NCBI RefSeq assembly: GCF_963676475.1
Contig: NZ_OY781107.1
Coordinates: 744,001-808,000 of the forward strand
Direction of reading: 5' to 3'
Length of the DNA: 64,000 nt
Origin: an uncultured Celeribacter sp.
GTDB taxonomy: Bacteria; Pseudomonadota; Alphaproteobacteria; Rhodobacterales; Rhodobacteraceae
The position numbers and the translations under genes are program-made. The notes under the pieces are model-generated. The model worked only from the letters and a program-made list of their open reading frames with translations. It ran no database searches and was not told where the DNA came from. This document shows positions 16,866 to 25,047 of this stretch, piece by piece (the stretch's first letter is position 1; every line of letters begins with the position of its first letter).

Positions 16866-18653
16866 ATGACTTATGTTGCACCAACAGAAGACATGATGTT
16901 CGTTCTCGAAGAGCTTTGTAGGTTGGACGAGATTGCACACTTGCCCGGACTTGAGGACGCCACGCCCGACATGGTGGCGGCGATCCTCGAAGAGGCCGGA
17001 AAATTCGCGGGCGACGTGCTCGGTCCGCTCAACGCCGTGGGCGATCAGGCCGGGCTTGGCTTTGCCGAGGGGGAGGTGACGACACCTGAGGGATGGCGCG
17101 CGGCCTATGAGACGCTGGTCGAGATGGGATGGAACGCCCCCACGGCCTCCCCGGATCACGGCGGCATGGGCTTGCCCGAGGTGGTGAACGCCGCGATCCT
17201 TGAGATGTTAAACGGCGCGAACACCGCGTTTCAGCTTTGTCCGCTTTTGACCCAGGGCGCGATCGAGGCGATCAACGGCTATGCCTCGGACGATCTCAAG
17301 GCGCTCTACCTGCCGAAACTGGTGACCGGCGAATGGACCGGCACGATGAACCTGACCGAACCTCAGGCGGGCTCCGATCTGGCGGCGATCCGGTCCAAGG
17401 CCGTGCCCGAGGGCGATCACTACCGGATCAGCGGGCAAAAGATTTTCATCACCTACGGCGAACACGACATGGCGGAGAACATCGTGCATCTGGTGCTCGC
17501 GCGCCTGCCCGATGCTCCCGCAGGGGTCAAAGGCATCTCGCTTTTCATCGTGCCGAAGTTCATCCCGGACGCGGAGGGTGCGCCGGGCGCGCGCAACGAT
17601 CTGCGCTGTGTGTCGATCGAGCATAAGCTCGGCATTCACGCCAGCCCGACCTGCACCATGTCCTATGGCGATGAAGGCGGGGCCATCGGCTATCTGGTGG
17701 GCGAGCCCCACAAGGGGCTTCCGTATATGTTCACCATGATGAACAACGCGCGTCTGGGTGTGGGCCTGCAAGGTGTCGGCATTTCCGAAGCCGCCACGCA
17801 ACATGCGGTGCGCTATGCGATGGACCGGGTTCAGGGCGGCACGCCCGAGGGAACGGAGGCGACGATCATGGGGCACCCGGATATTCGCCGGATGCTCGGC
17901 CTGATGAAGGCCCGGACCGAAGCGGCACGGGCGCTGGCGTTTCTGGCGGCGCGGTCGCTGGATTTTGCGCATCGCGCAGAGGACGACGAAACCCGCGCCC
18001 TGCACCAGCGGCGCGTGGACCTTTTGATCCCGGTGGCGAAAGCCTGGTCGACCGAACTGTCGGTACACGCCGCCTCTCTCGGGGTGCAGATCCATGGCGG
18101 TATGGGCTATATCGAGGAGACCGGCGCGGCGCAGCACCTGCGCGACGCGCGGATCACCACAATCTACGAGGGCACAACCGGCATTCAGGCCCTCGATCTC
18201 GTCGGGCGCAAGATCAAACGCGACAACGGCACCGCCGCACGCGAACTGGTCGCGGAGATGAAAGCGACCGCCGAGGCGCTGAAAGCCTGTCAGGGCGGTG
18301 AGGCGGATTGGGCGGCGCTGGCCACGATGGTTGAAGAGGCGGCCGGGATCGTCGGCGATCTGACCGACTGGCTGGTGGCACAGAATGGCAGCGAGCCGCT
18401 GTCGGCAGCGGTCAACATTCTCGAAACGTTTGGGGTTTGCCTCGGTGCCTGGGTGATGGGCGATGCCGCGATGGCTGCGGCCAAACGGATCTCCGAGGAC
18501 CGGGCTGTGCCCCATGCCAAGGCCAAGCTGAACATGGTGCGTTTCTATGCCACCAACGTGTTCCCGACCGCCGCCGCGCTGCATGCGATCGCGAAAAGCG
18601 GCAACCGCGCGACATTGGCGCTCGAAGCTTCGGATTTCGCACTCGCGGTCTGA
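16866..18653 (+). CDS. Acyl-CoA dehydrogenase, long form with extra C-terminal domain (DmdC-like)
   Basis: 595 aa, about 200 longer than ordinary acyl-CoA dehydrogenases. Core motifs: MNLTEPQAGSDLAAIRSKA (FAD/substrate region), GQKIFITYGEHD, VQIHGGMGYIEETGAAQHLR and ITTIYEGTTGIQALDLVGRK, with the likely catalytic glutamate in the YEGTTGIQ stretch. A helical C-terminal domain follows at about 460-595. This is the architecture of the DmdC and medium/long-chain-like family of Rhodobacterales. It desaturates acyl-CoA at alpha-beta and passes electrons to the ETF encoded directly upstream. The exact acyl group is not determinable. Confidence 0.9.
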   Translation: MTYVAPTEDMMFVLEELCRLDEIAHLPGLEDATPDMVAAILEEAGKFAGDVLGPLNAVGDQAGLGFAEGEVTTPEGWRAAYETLVEMGWNAPTASPDHGGMGLPEVVNAAILEMLNGANTAFQLCPLLTQGAIEAINGYASDDLKALYLPKLVTGEWTGTMNLTEPQAGSDLAAIRSKAVPEGDHYRISGQKIFITYGEHDMAENIVHLVLARLPDAPAGVKGISLFIVPKFIPDAEGAPGARNDLRCVSIEHKLGIHASPTCTMSYGDEGGAIGYLVGEPHKGLPYMFTMMNNARLGVGLQGVGISEAATQHAVRYAMDRVQGGTPEGTEATIMGHPDIRRMLGLMKARTEAARALAFLAARSLDFAHRAEDDETRALHQRRVDLLIPVAKAWSTELSVHAASLGVQIHGGMGYIEETGAAQHLRDARITTIYEGTTGIQALDLVGRKIKRDNGTAARELVAEMKATAEALKACQGGEADWAALATMVEEAAGIVGDLTDWLVAQNGSEPLSAAVNILETFGVCLGAWVMGDAAMAAAKRISEDRAVPHAKAKLNMVRFYATNVFPTAAALHAIAKSGNRATLALEASDFALAV

Positions 18654-18660
18654 GCCTCCC

Positions 18661-18684
18661 GGCGCGGGCGGTCTCGCCCGTGCC
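18661..18684 (+). promoter_or_regulatory. Intercistronic stem-loop
   Basis: GGCGCGGGCG, loop GTCT, CGCCCGTGCC: a 10-bp stem with one G-T pair in the 57-bp gap between the acyl-CoA dehydrogenase and the fusion enzyme. No T-run follows, so it is likely a stabiliser or attenuator rather than a terminator. Confidence 0.5.
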
Positions 18685-18710
18685 AGATCACACAGCATTC
18701 TGGAACTCTC

Positions 18711-20966
18711 ATGAACACCATCAAGACGGCCTGGGCGGTCGAGGATCTGGGCTGTGCCCGGGTTGCAGTTATTGGCGCGGGCAATATGGGCGGCGGCATC
18801 GCTGCGCAATTTGCCAACGCGGGGATTTCGGTCGACCTTTTGGACCGGGCAGGTCCCGACAAGGCCCGCAATCAACCGGCGCAGCAGGGGCTGGCGCAAC
18901 AGATCGCGCGGCAGGCCTTCATGGGGGACACCCCGGTCGCGCTGGTGCGGGTCGGCAATATCGAAGATCACCTTGAGCGCGTGGCCGAGGCCGATTGGAT
19001 CATCGAGGTCATTCTGGAAGATCTCGATCTCAAGACCGCGCTTTATGCCCGGATCGAGCCGTTGATGAAGCCCGGCGCGCTGGTGTCCTCGAACACCTCG
19101 ACCATCCTGCGCAGGCACCTTGTCGCGGGACGGTCCAAGGCGTTTCAGGACCAGTTCCTGATCAGCCATTTCTTTAACCCGCCGCGCCGAATGGAGCTCT
19201 TGGAACTGATCGGGCCCGAGGCGCCGGGGGCCTTTGACCGCGCTGCGGAAATCGGGCGCAAGGCGCTTGGCAAAACCGTCATCGAATGCCGCGACACGCC
19301 GGGGTTCATTGCCAACCGGCTGGGCTGCACCTGGCTGTCGATTGCCGTGGTCGAGGCGATCCGTCGGGGGATCAGCATCGAAGAGGCCGACGCGGTGCAC
19401 ATGGCCTTTGGCGTGCCGAAAACCGGCGCGTTCGGATTGCTCGACCTCATCGGGATTGATCTCGTCGCGCCGATCTGGGGCTCGCTGATGTCGACGCTGC
19501 CGGCCACAGATGCGATCAATGGGTTCGATCTGCCGGGGCAGGGGGTGATCACCGATCTGGTCGCCGCCGGGCGGTTCGGCCGCAAGAGCCGGGCCGGGTT
19601 CTACCGCAAATCCGAGACCGGCGAAATGGAAGTGCTCGATCTGACCAGCGGAGACTATCGCCCGGTGAGCGGGTTTGCGCAAAAAGACCTGCCCGGCGGG
19701 GGGCGCGATCTCGACCTATTGCTGAACGATCCTTCGCCGCTTGGTGACTATGCGCGGGCGGTGATCACACAGGTGGTCGGCTATGCGCTGACCCATGCCG
19801 CGGACATCGCGCCGTCGCTGAGGGAGGCCGATCTCGGCATGGAGCTTGGCTATGCCTGGCGGGCCGGACCGGTGGCGCTTTGGCAGGGTTTGCGCGAGGA
19901 CACGCGGGCAAACCTTCGGGCAGAAATGGCGGAGGAGGTGCCCTTTGGTACCCTTGCAGCACCGGCACACCACGGCACGCAGACAGATCGGCTCAGCAGG
20001 GTGCAGACCACGGGCACACCCTTGGCCCAGAACGAGGGCGCTATCCTGTGGGATCTGGGCGACGATCTGATCTGTCTCGATATCCAGAGCAAGATGCATG
20101 CCCTCGGCCCCAAGGTGTTCGACATCCTCGAAGAGGGGGTGAGCCGCCTGAACGGCGCCGCGCGCGGCCTGATCATCGGCAATCACAATCCGCGGGTGTT
20201 CTCCGCAGGGGCCGATCTCACGCAGATGGCCGCCTGGATCGAGGCCGGGAGCTGGCAGGCGATCGAAAGCTTTATCGCACGCGGGCAAACCCTGTTGGAC
20301 GCCTTGCAAAAGGCCCCGGCCCCCAGTGTCGCCGCGATGCGCGGGCTCGCGCTTGGCGGCGGCTGCGAATTGGCGATGCATTGCACCGCCACCGTGGCCC
20401 ATGCCGAAACCCGGATCGGCCTCCCCGAACATCTCGTGGGGTTGGTGCCGGGCTGGGGCGGGTGTCGGCGTCTTTTGGATCGTGCCCGTGCGAGTGCCCC
20501 CAGCGAGGCGGAGATGTTGGAGCGCCTCACAACAGCGTTTCACGCGGCCACGTTGGAGGCGCCTGCGGGATCGGCGCGGGAGGCGGGAGCGTTGGGGCTT
20601 TTGGAGCCGTCGCAGCCAGTGGTCATGTATGCGGGCGATGTCTTCGCAGCGGCGATTGCGCATCTCGACACGGTGACGCGGGGGCACGCGGGCTCTGGGG
20701 CCGTGACGTTGCGTCTCGACCCGCATGTGGTTCTGGACCGACTTCTGTCTGAGCGCGAAACTGACCGCGACGAGGGGCGGATCACGCCGAATGCCTTCGC
20801 GCTTCAGTCCCGTATTGCCGAGATTTTCGCGAAGGGCGGCGAAGGCATGTCGGATCAGGAGTTGGCGCAGTTCGAATGCGACGCATTCATCGCATTGGCA
20901 CGGACGCCGGAGACACTCGCACGGATCAAACACATGCTCCGGACCGGGAAACCGCTCCGCATATAA
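18711..20966 (+). CDS. Fused 3-hydroxyacyl-CoA dehydrogenase / enoyl-CoA hydratase (dehydrogenase first)
   Basis: 751 aa. The N-terminal half is a 3-hydroxyacyl-CoA dehydrogenase (VAVIGAGNMGGGIAAQFANA, SHFFNPPRRMELLELIGPEA, GFIANRLG). The C-terminal half, from about residue 430, is an enoyl-CoA hydratase (NPRVFSAGADLTQM for the oxyanion hole, AMRGLALGGGCELAMHC, RIGLPEHLVGLVPGWGGCRR). The domain order is the reverse of FadB/FadJ and matches the FadN-type fusion. It hydrates the enoyl-CoA and oxidises the product, so this gene and the preceding dehydrogenase cover three beta-oxidation steps. Confidence 0.9.
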   Translation: MNTIKTAWAVEDLGCARVAVIGAGNMGGGIAAQFANAGISVDLLDRAGPDKARNQPAQQGLAQQIARQAFMGDTPVALVRVGNIEDHLERVAEADWIIEVILEDLDLKTALYARIEPLMKPGALVSSNTSTILRRHLVAGRSKAFQDQFLISHFFNPPRRMELLELIGPEAPGAFDRAAEIGRKALGKTVIECRDTPGFIANRLGCTWLSIAVVEAIRRGISIEEADAVHMAFGVPKTGAFGLLDLIGIDLVAPIWGSLMSTLPATDAINGFDLPGQGVITDLVAAGRFGRKSRAGFYRKSETGEMEVLDLTSGDYRPVSGFAQKDLPGGGRDLDLLLNDPSPLGDYARAVITQVVGYALTHAADIAPSLREADLGMELGYAWRAGPVALWQGLREDTRANLRAEMAEEVPFGTLAAPAHHGTQTDRLSRVQTTGTPLAQNEGAILWDLGDDLICLDIQSKMHALGPKVFDILEEGVSRLNGAARGLIIGNHNPRVFSAGADLTQMAAWIEAGSWQAIESFIARGQTLLDALQKAPAPSVAAMRGLALGGGCELAMHCTATVAHAETRIGLPEHLVGLVPGWGGCRRLLDRARASAPSEAEMLERLTTAFHAATLEAPAGSAREAGALGLLEPSQPVVMYAGDVFAAAIAHLDTVTRGHAGSGAVTLRLDPHVVLDRLLSERETDRDEGRITPNAFALQSRIAEIFAKGGEGMSDQELAQFECDAFIALARTPETLARIKHMLRTGKPLRI

Positions 20967-21025
20967 GATCGCGCCCGGCTGGGGACCGGATGCGAACAAA
21001 TTGATAGTTTAGGAGGAGGAAACGA

Positions 21026-22666
21026 ATGACCGATACGATTTACGATATGGGTTTGGGCCAGACAGAGGCGAATTACATTCCCATAACCCCTATAAGTTTC
21101 ATGGCGCGCACCGCCCATGTCTACCCGGATCGCACCGCAGTGGTGTACGGCGATGTGCGCCGCAGCTGGGCGGAGACCTATGACCGCTGCCGCCGCTTTG
21201 CCAGCGCACTGGTGAAACGCGGCTATGGGCGCGGCGATACGGTTTCCATCTTTGCGACCAACATCCCCGAGATGTACGAGGCGCATTTTTCCGTGCCGAT
21301 GTCCGGCGCGGTTTTGAACGCGATCAACACGCGCCTCGATGCCGAAGCCGTGGCCTTTATCCTCAACCATGCGGAAACCAAGGTGTTGATCGTGGACCCG
21401 GAGCTCGCGGAGGTGGCCGCGCAGGCCGTCAAGATGACGGGCCGCGATGACATTCTCGTGCTCGACATCCTCGACCCCCAGTTCCAAGGCGGCGCGCGGA
21501 TCGGCACATTGAGCTATGACGATGTTCTGGCCGAGGGCGACGCGGATTTCATGTGGGTGCCGCCGCAATCGGAATGGGATGCGATTTCGCTCAACTATAC
21601 CTCGGGCACCACCGGCAACCCGAAGGGCGTGGTCTACCATTACCGCGGCGCGCATCTCAACGCGCTCTCGAACATCGTGATGTGGGAAATGGGCAATGCG
21701 CCGGTCTATCTCTGGACCTTGCCGATGTTCCATTGCAACGGTTGGTGTTTCCCCTGGACCGTCGCGGCGGCGGCGGGAACGGCCGTTTGCCTGCGTGCTG
21801 TGCGCGCAGAGCCGATTTTCGAATTGATGAAGACAGAGAAGGTCACAAATTTCTGCGGTGCGAGTGTGGTTCTGGCGATGCTGGTTCATGCCCCCGAAGA
21901 CTTAAAAAAAGGTCTTCAGGCAGGGATCAAGGTGCTGACGGGGGGCGCGCCGCCTCCGGCGATCATCATCGAAAAAATGGAAGCCCTCGGCTTTGATGTG
22001 ACCCATGGCTACGGGTTGACGGAGACCTATGGCGCCGCCGTGATCTGTGCGTGGCATGACGAATGGGACGTTCGGTCGACCTCAGAGCGCGCCGAACTGA
22101 AGGCGCGTCAGGGCGTGCGCAACCTGGCCGCCGAGGGGTTGATGGTGGCGGATCCTGAGACGCTTGCGCCGGTGCCATGGGACGGGGAGACCATGGGCGA
22201 GATCTTCATGCGCGGCAACAATATCATGAAGGGCTATCTCAAGAACCCATCCGCAACAGAAAAGGCGTTCCGGGGCGGATGGTTCGCCAGTGGCGACATC
22301 GGGGTGATGCACCCGGATGGCTATGTCCAGCTCAAGGACCGCTCGAAGGACATCATCATCTCGGGCGGCGAAAACATCAGCTCGGTCGAGGTCGAGGACG
22401 TGTTGTTCAAACATCCCGAGATCATGGAAGCGGCGGTGGTCGCGCGGCCGCACGAGAAATGGGGCGAAACCCCCTGTGCCTTTGTCACGCTCAAGGCCGG
22501 AGCGACGGTCACGGAGGCGGAGGTGATCGCCTATTGCCGCCAGTACATCGCGCATTTCAAAGCCCCGAAAACGGTGATCTTCGGTCCACTGCCGAAAACC
22601 TCGACGGGCAAGGTGCAGAAATTCATGCTGCGTGAACAGGCGCGGGCGCTGGACTTGCAAGGCTGA
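21026..22666 (+). CDS. AMP-forming acyl-CoA synthetase (paralogue 2)
   Basis: 546 aa, the same length and nearly the same motif set as the protein at 7999-9639 (YTSGTTGNPKGVVYHYRG, LPMFHCNGWCFPWT, YGLTETYG, GWFASGDIG, KTSTGKVQK). The two proteins are clearly alike by eye over their whole length, so this is a within-cassette duplication. It has a strong SD (AGGAGGAGG before 21026). Differences near the substrate region (for example CGASVVLAMLVHAPEDLK here against CGAPIVLNMLANAPDALK in paralogue 1) suggest different acid preferences. Confidence 0.92.
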   Translation: MTDTIYDMGLGQTEANYIPITPISFMARTAHVYPDRTAVVYGDVRRSWAETYDRCRRFASALVKRGYGRGDTVSIFATNIPEMYEAHFSVPMSGAVLNAINTRLDAEAVAFILNHAETKVLIVDPELAEVAAQAVKMTGRDDILVLDILDPQFQGGARIGTLSYDDVLAEGDADFMWVPPQSEWDAISLNYTSGTTGNPKGVVYHYRGAHLNALSNIVMWEMGNAPVYLWTLPMFHCNGWCFPWTVAAAAGTAVCLRAVRAEPIFELMKTEKVTNFCGASVVLAMLVHAPEDLKKGLQAGIKVLTGGAPPPAIIIEKMEALGFDVTHGYGLTETYGAAVICAWHDEWDVRSTSERAELKARQGVRNLAAEGLMVADPETLAPVPWDGETMGEIFMRGNNIMKGYLKNPSATEKAFRGGWFASGDIGVMHPDGYVQLKDRSKDIIISGGENISSVEVEDVLFKHPEIMEAAVVARPHEKWGETPCAFVTLKAGATVTEAEVIAYCRQYIAHFKAPKTVIFGPLPKTSTGKVQKFMLREQARALDLQG

Positions 22667-22691
22667 CGGAGTGTCGGCGGATATGAGACGA

Positions 22692-22711
22692 GCGGGCCGG
22701 AGATGGCCCGC
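22692..22711 (+). promoter_or_regulatory. Intercistronic stem-loop with GGAGAT loop
   Basis: GCGGGCC, loop GGAGAT, GGCCCGC: a perfect 7-bp stem in the 84-bp gap between synthetase 2 and the thiolase. No T-run. The loop carries a Shine-Dalgarno-like GGAGA, a trait shared with stem-loops in the carboxylase operon. Confidence 0.5.
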
Positions 22712-22750
22712 CCCAGACCTGCGCAACAGGCGCAATCAAAGGAGAAGACA

Positions 22751-23926
22751 ATGACAGATATTATGGTGCTGGACGGGGCACGGACAGCGATCGGAACCTT
22801 TGGCGGATCGCTTGCGGGCACGACGCCGATCGAGATGGGAACCATCGTCGCGAAAGAGGCGCTGGCACGCTCCGGTGTCGAGGGCGGCCAGATCGAAACC
22901 GTGGTCTTTGGCCATGTGATCAACACTGAGCCACGCGACATGTACGTCAGCCGGGCGGCGTCTGTCGGCGCGGGTGTGCCGAACAAGGCCTCCGCCATGA
23001 ACGTCAACCGGCTCTGCGGCTCCGGGCTTCAGGCCATCGTCTCGGCGACGCAATCGCTGATGTTGGGCGATGCCTCTTTCGCGCTCGCAGGCGGCAGCGA
23101 AAACATGAGCCGCGCCCCCTATATCCTGCCCGCCCTGCGTTGGGGGCAGAAGATGGGCGACACCGGCGCGACCGATATGATGCTCGGCGCGCTGTCCTGT
23201 CCGTTCGGCACCGGTCACATGGGGATCACGGCGGAGAACGTCGCCTCGGAATACGGCATCACCCGCGAGGCGCAGGACGCCTTTGCGCAGCTAAGTCAGG
23301 AACGCGCCCTCAAGGCCATCGAGGCCGGGCATTTCAAATCCCAGATCGTGCCCGTCGAGGTCCGCGTCAAACGGGACATGGTGGCCTTTGAGACCGACGA
23401 ACACCCCAAGGCCAGCACGCTTGAGAACCTCGCCAAACTGCGCCCGGCCTTCCAAAAGGACGGCTCGGTGACGGCGGGCAATGCCTCCGGCCTCAACGAC
23501 GGGGCGGCGGCAGTCGTTTTGGCGACGGCAGATGCCGCGACCAAAGCGGGGCTGAAACCGCGCGCCCGCATCCTCGGATACCACGTCGCAGGGGTCCGCC
23601 CCGAGGTGATGGGCACCGGCCCGATCCCCGCAGTCGAGGGGCTTTTGTCCCGCACAGGGCTGTCGCTCGCCGATTTCGATGTGATCGAGTCGAACGAGGC
23701 CTTTGCCGCGCAGGCGCTGGCCGTGAGCAACACGCTCGGCATGGACCCGGCTAAGGTGAACCCGAACGGCGGCGCAATTGCCCTCGGTCACCCGATCGGG
23801 GCCTCTGGCACGATCCTGTTCATCAAGGCGCTCTATGAGTTGGAGCGCACCGGCCAGAAACGCGCGCTGATCACCATGTGCATCGGCGGCGGGCAGGGAA
23901 TTGCCGTGGCCATCGAAGCGCTGTGA
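22751..23926 (+). CDS. Acetyl-CoA C-acyltransferase (thiolase)
   Basis: 391 aa, normal thiolase length. Active-site cysteine in NRLCGSGLQAI (about residue 88), the SNEAFAAQALA block, the histidine in NPNGGAIALGHPIGASG, and the C-terminal cysteine in MCIGGGQGIA. It cleaves 3-oxoacyl-CoA with CoA to acetyl-CoA and a shorter acyl-CoA, completing the beta-oxidation set. The start at 22751 has the SD AAAGGAG; the in-frame extension upstream is not supported. Confidence 0.94.
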   Translation: MTDIMVLDGARTAIGTFGGSLAGTTPIEMGTIVAKEALARSGVEGGQIETVVFGHVINTEPRDMYVSRAASVGAGVPNKASAMNVNRLCGSGLQAIVSATQSLMLGDASFALAGGSENMSRAPYILPALRWGQKMGDTGATDMMLGALSCPFGTGHMGITAENVASEYGITREAQDAFAQLSQERALKAIEAGHFKSQIVPVEVRVKRDMVAFETDEHPKASTLENLAKLRPAFQKDGSVTAGNASGLNDGAAAVVLATADAATKAGLKPRARILGYHVAGVRPEVMGTGPIPAVEGLLSRTGLSLADFDVIESNEAFAAQALAVSNTLGMDPAKVNPNGGAIALGHPIGASGTILFIKALYELERTGQKRALITMCIGGGQGIAVAIEAL

Positions 23927-23942
23927 CGGCGACATGAAACAA

Positions 23943-23990
23943 AACGGGGCGCGCGCGGCGGGCCCCGTTCGCCACATCTGCGGGTGTGGC
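23943..23990 (+). promoter_or_regulatory. Tandem intercistronic stem-loops
   Basis: Two adjacent hairpins lie between thiolase and thioesterase genes: AACGGGGC/GCCCCGTT (23943-23969) and GCCACA/TGTGGC (about 23971-23990). Neither is followed by a T-run. Confidence 0.45.
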
Positions 23991-24010
23991 CAAAATCAGA
24001 GGATAATTTC

Positions 24011-24487
24011 ATGCACACCATCGACACCAGCCGTCTGGCGCCCATCCCGATTGACGAGCTCAGAACCCTGTCCGGGGTCGAGCTGTTCAAACGCGTTATC
24101 GCGGGGGACCTGCCCGCGCCGCAGGTTTGCGGCGTCGCCAACGAATGGATGTTGGAGATCGAAGAGGGCCGCGCACTTTGGGAGGCGAGCCCTCCTGCGA
24201 ATTTCGTCAATCCGATGGGCGGCGTGCATGGCGGTTGGGCGATGACGGTGCTCGATACGGCCTTGGGTTGCGCGGTGCATTCGATGCTCCCGGCGGGCAC
24301 CGGATACACCACGATGGAGGTCAAAACCAACCTGACGCGCGCGCCAAAAGTCGGTGAGCGCTACCTCTGCGAGGGCAAAATCCTGACCGCCGGACGCCGC
24401 ACGGCCACCGCGGAAGCAAAACTGTTTGACGCGCAGAACCGGGTCGTCGCCTTCGGCACGACAACCTGTCTGATTTTGGACTTCTGA
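24011..24487 (+). CDS. PaaI-type hotdog thioesterase
   Basis: 158 aa. The hotdog-fold motif NPMGGVHGGWAMTVLDTALG matches the PaaI/YbgC-type active region (HGG then D), followed by TTMEVKTNLTRAP, GKILTAGRRTATAEAKLFD. It hydrolyses acyl- or aryl-CoA esters and probably rescues CoA from stalled intermediates. Last gene of the plus-strand cassette; start at 24011. Confidence 0.88.
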   Translation: MHTIDTSRLAPIPIDELRTLSGVELFKRVIAGDLPAPQVCGVANEWMLEIEEGRALWEASPPANFVNPMGGVHGGWAMTVLDTALGCAVHSMLPAGTGYTTMEVKTNLTRAPKVGERYLCEGKILTAGRRTATAEAKLFDAQNRVVAFGTTTCLILDF

Positions 24488-24598
24488 CACGCGGGCGGCC
24501 GCGGGCCGCGCGCCAGTCGATCATGACACACAGATAAAACGGCAAAGGCGGCGCACCCGGGGTGTGACCGCCCGAAAACCGTCGGTCCTTTCGGTGCC

Positions 24599-24713
24599 TA
24601 AAGCGTTTTTCGTTTAATCTGAATCAGATTGAGCGAAAAACGTTGCGACACTGAATTGATCTTGCTGCGTTTTTCAAAAATTGAGTGCCTCAAGTTTTTT
24701 GAAAAACGCTTTA
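24599..24713. repeat. Nested double inverted repeat (REP/MITE-like)
   Basis: The outer arms are TAAAGCGTTTTTC at 24599-24611 and GAAAAACGCTTTA at 24701-24713. Inside are two hairpins. The first, about 24603-24642, has arms CGTTTTTCG..TAATCTGA and TCAGATT..GCGAAAAACG. The second (24667-24709) has arms GCGTTTTTCAAAAA and TTTTTTGAAAAACGC. The core AATCTGAATCAGATT is an odd palindrome. Similar AT-rich repeats are, to my recollection, dispersed in alphaproteobacterial intergenic DNA; the alternative is an enhancer site for the sigma54 activator. Confidence 0.7.
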
Positions 24714-24918
24714 AAGCGACCAGGCCCCGTTCAGGCCCCCAGTCAGCCCCCCCAGTGCGCACGCTTACTGCGGACGCGAACGTCCGAATTATGGACATGG
24801 GCGCCTCGCCTGACGCGATGCCAATCCGGCCCGAAAAATAAAAAACCTTTATATTTCAAAACAAAACCCCCTTTCCCCCGCATAGGCTCCGGGTTCGGAA
24901 GTGTTTCTGCTTCACCTG

Positions 24919-24934
24919 TTGGCAGGCGTATTTC
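24919..24934 (+). promoter_or_regulatory. Candidate sigma54 (-24/-12) promoter of the ketone carboxylase operon
   Basis: TTGGCAGGCGTATTTC compares with the consensus TTGGCACG-N4-TTGC, with two mismatches at the right spacing. It lies 114 bp upstream of the first carboxylase start. The presence of an AcxR-type activator and an rpoN gene in the same cluster makes a sigma54 promoter likely here; the exact site is an inference. Confidence 0.5.
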
Positions 24935-25047
24935 AGCGGTTTGGCGACAGAGGAGAGCGTCGACCCGCCATGATCCGCCGGGCGCAAATCCTGCGCCCGC
25001 AGGGGCCGGTTTGCCCCAGGCATCAAAAACGGGAGGAGAAATGCACA

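Larger units (their letters stand above)
24488..25047. other. Long intergenic region upstream of the ketone carboxylase operon
   Basis: 560 bp without a supportable gene. It holds a complex nested inverted repeat (24599-24713), an AT-rich stretch around 24835-24875, a candidate sigma54 promoter (24919-24934) and the strong SD for the first carboxylase gene (GGGAGGAG, 25031-25038). No clear terminator for the preceding operon was found. Confidence 0.6.

Noticed and set aside
7999..18653. DMSP demethylation pathway (DmdB, DmdC)
   Set aside because: The acyl-CoA dehydrogenase is DmdC-like and CoA ligases are present, but no DmdA or DmdD gene is present and the importer and fusion enzyme do not belong to that pathway.
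17208..19682. 824-codon open frame on the minus strand
   Set aside because: Antisense to the acyl-CoA dehydrogenase and the fusion enzyme, which both have full catalytic motifs.
24629..24841. Small open frames in the repeat-rich gap before the carboxylase operon
   Set aside because: They run through the inverted repeat, have no SD and no recognisable product.
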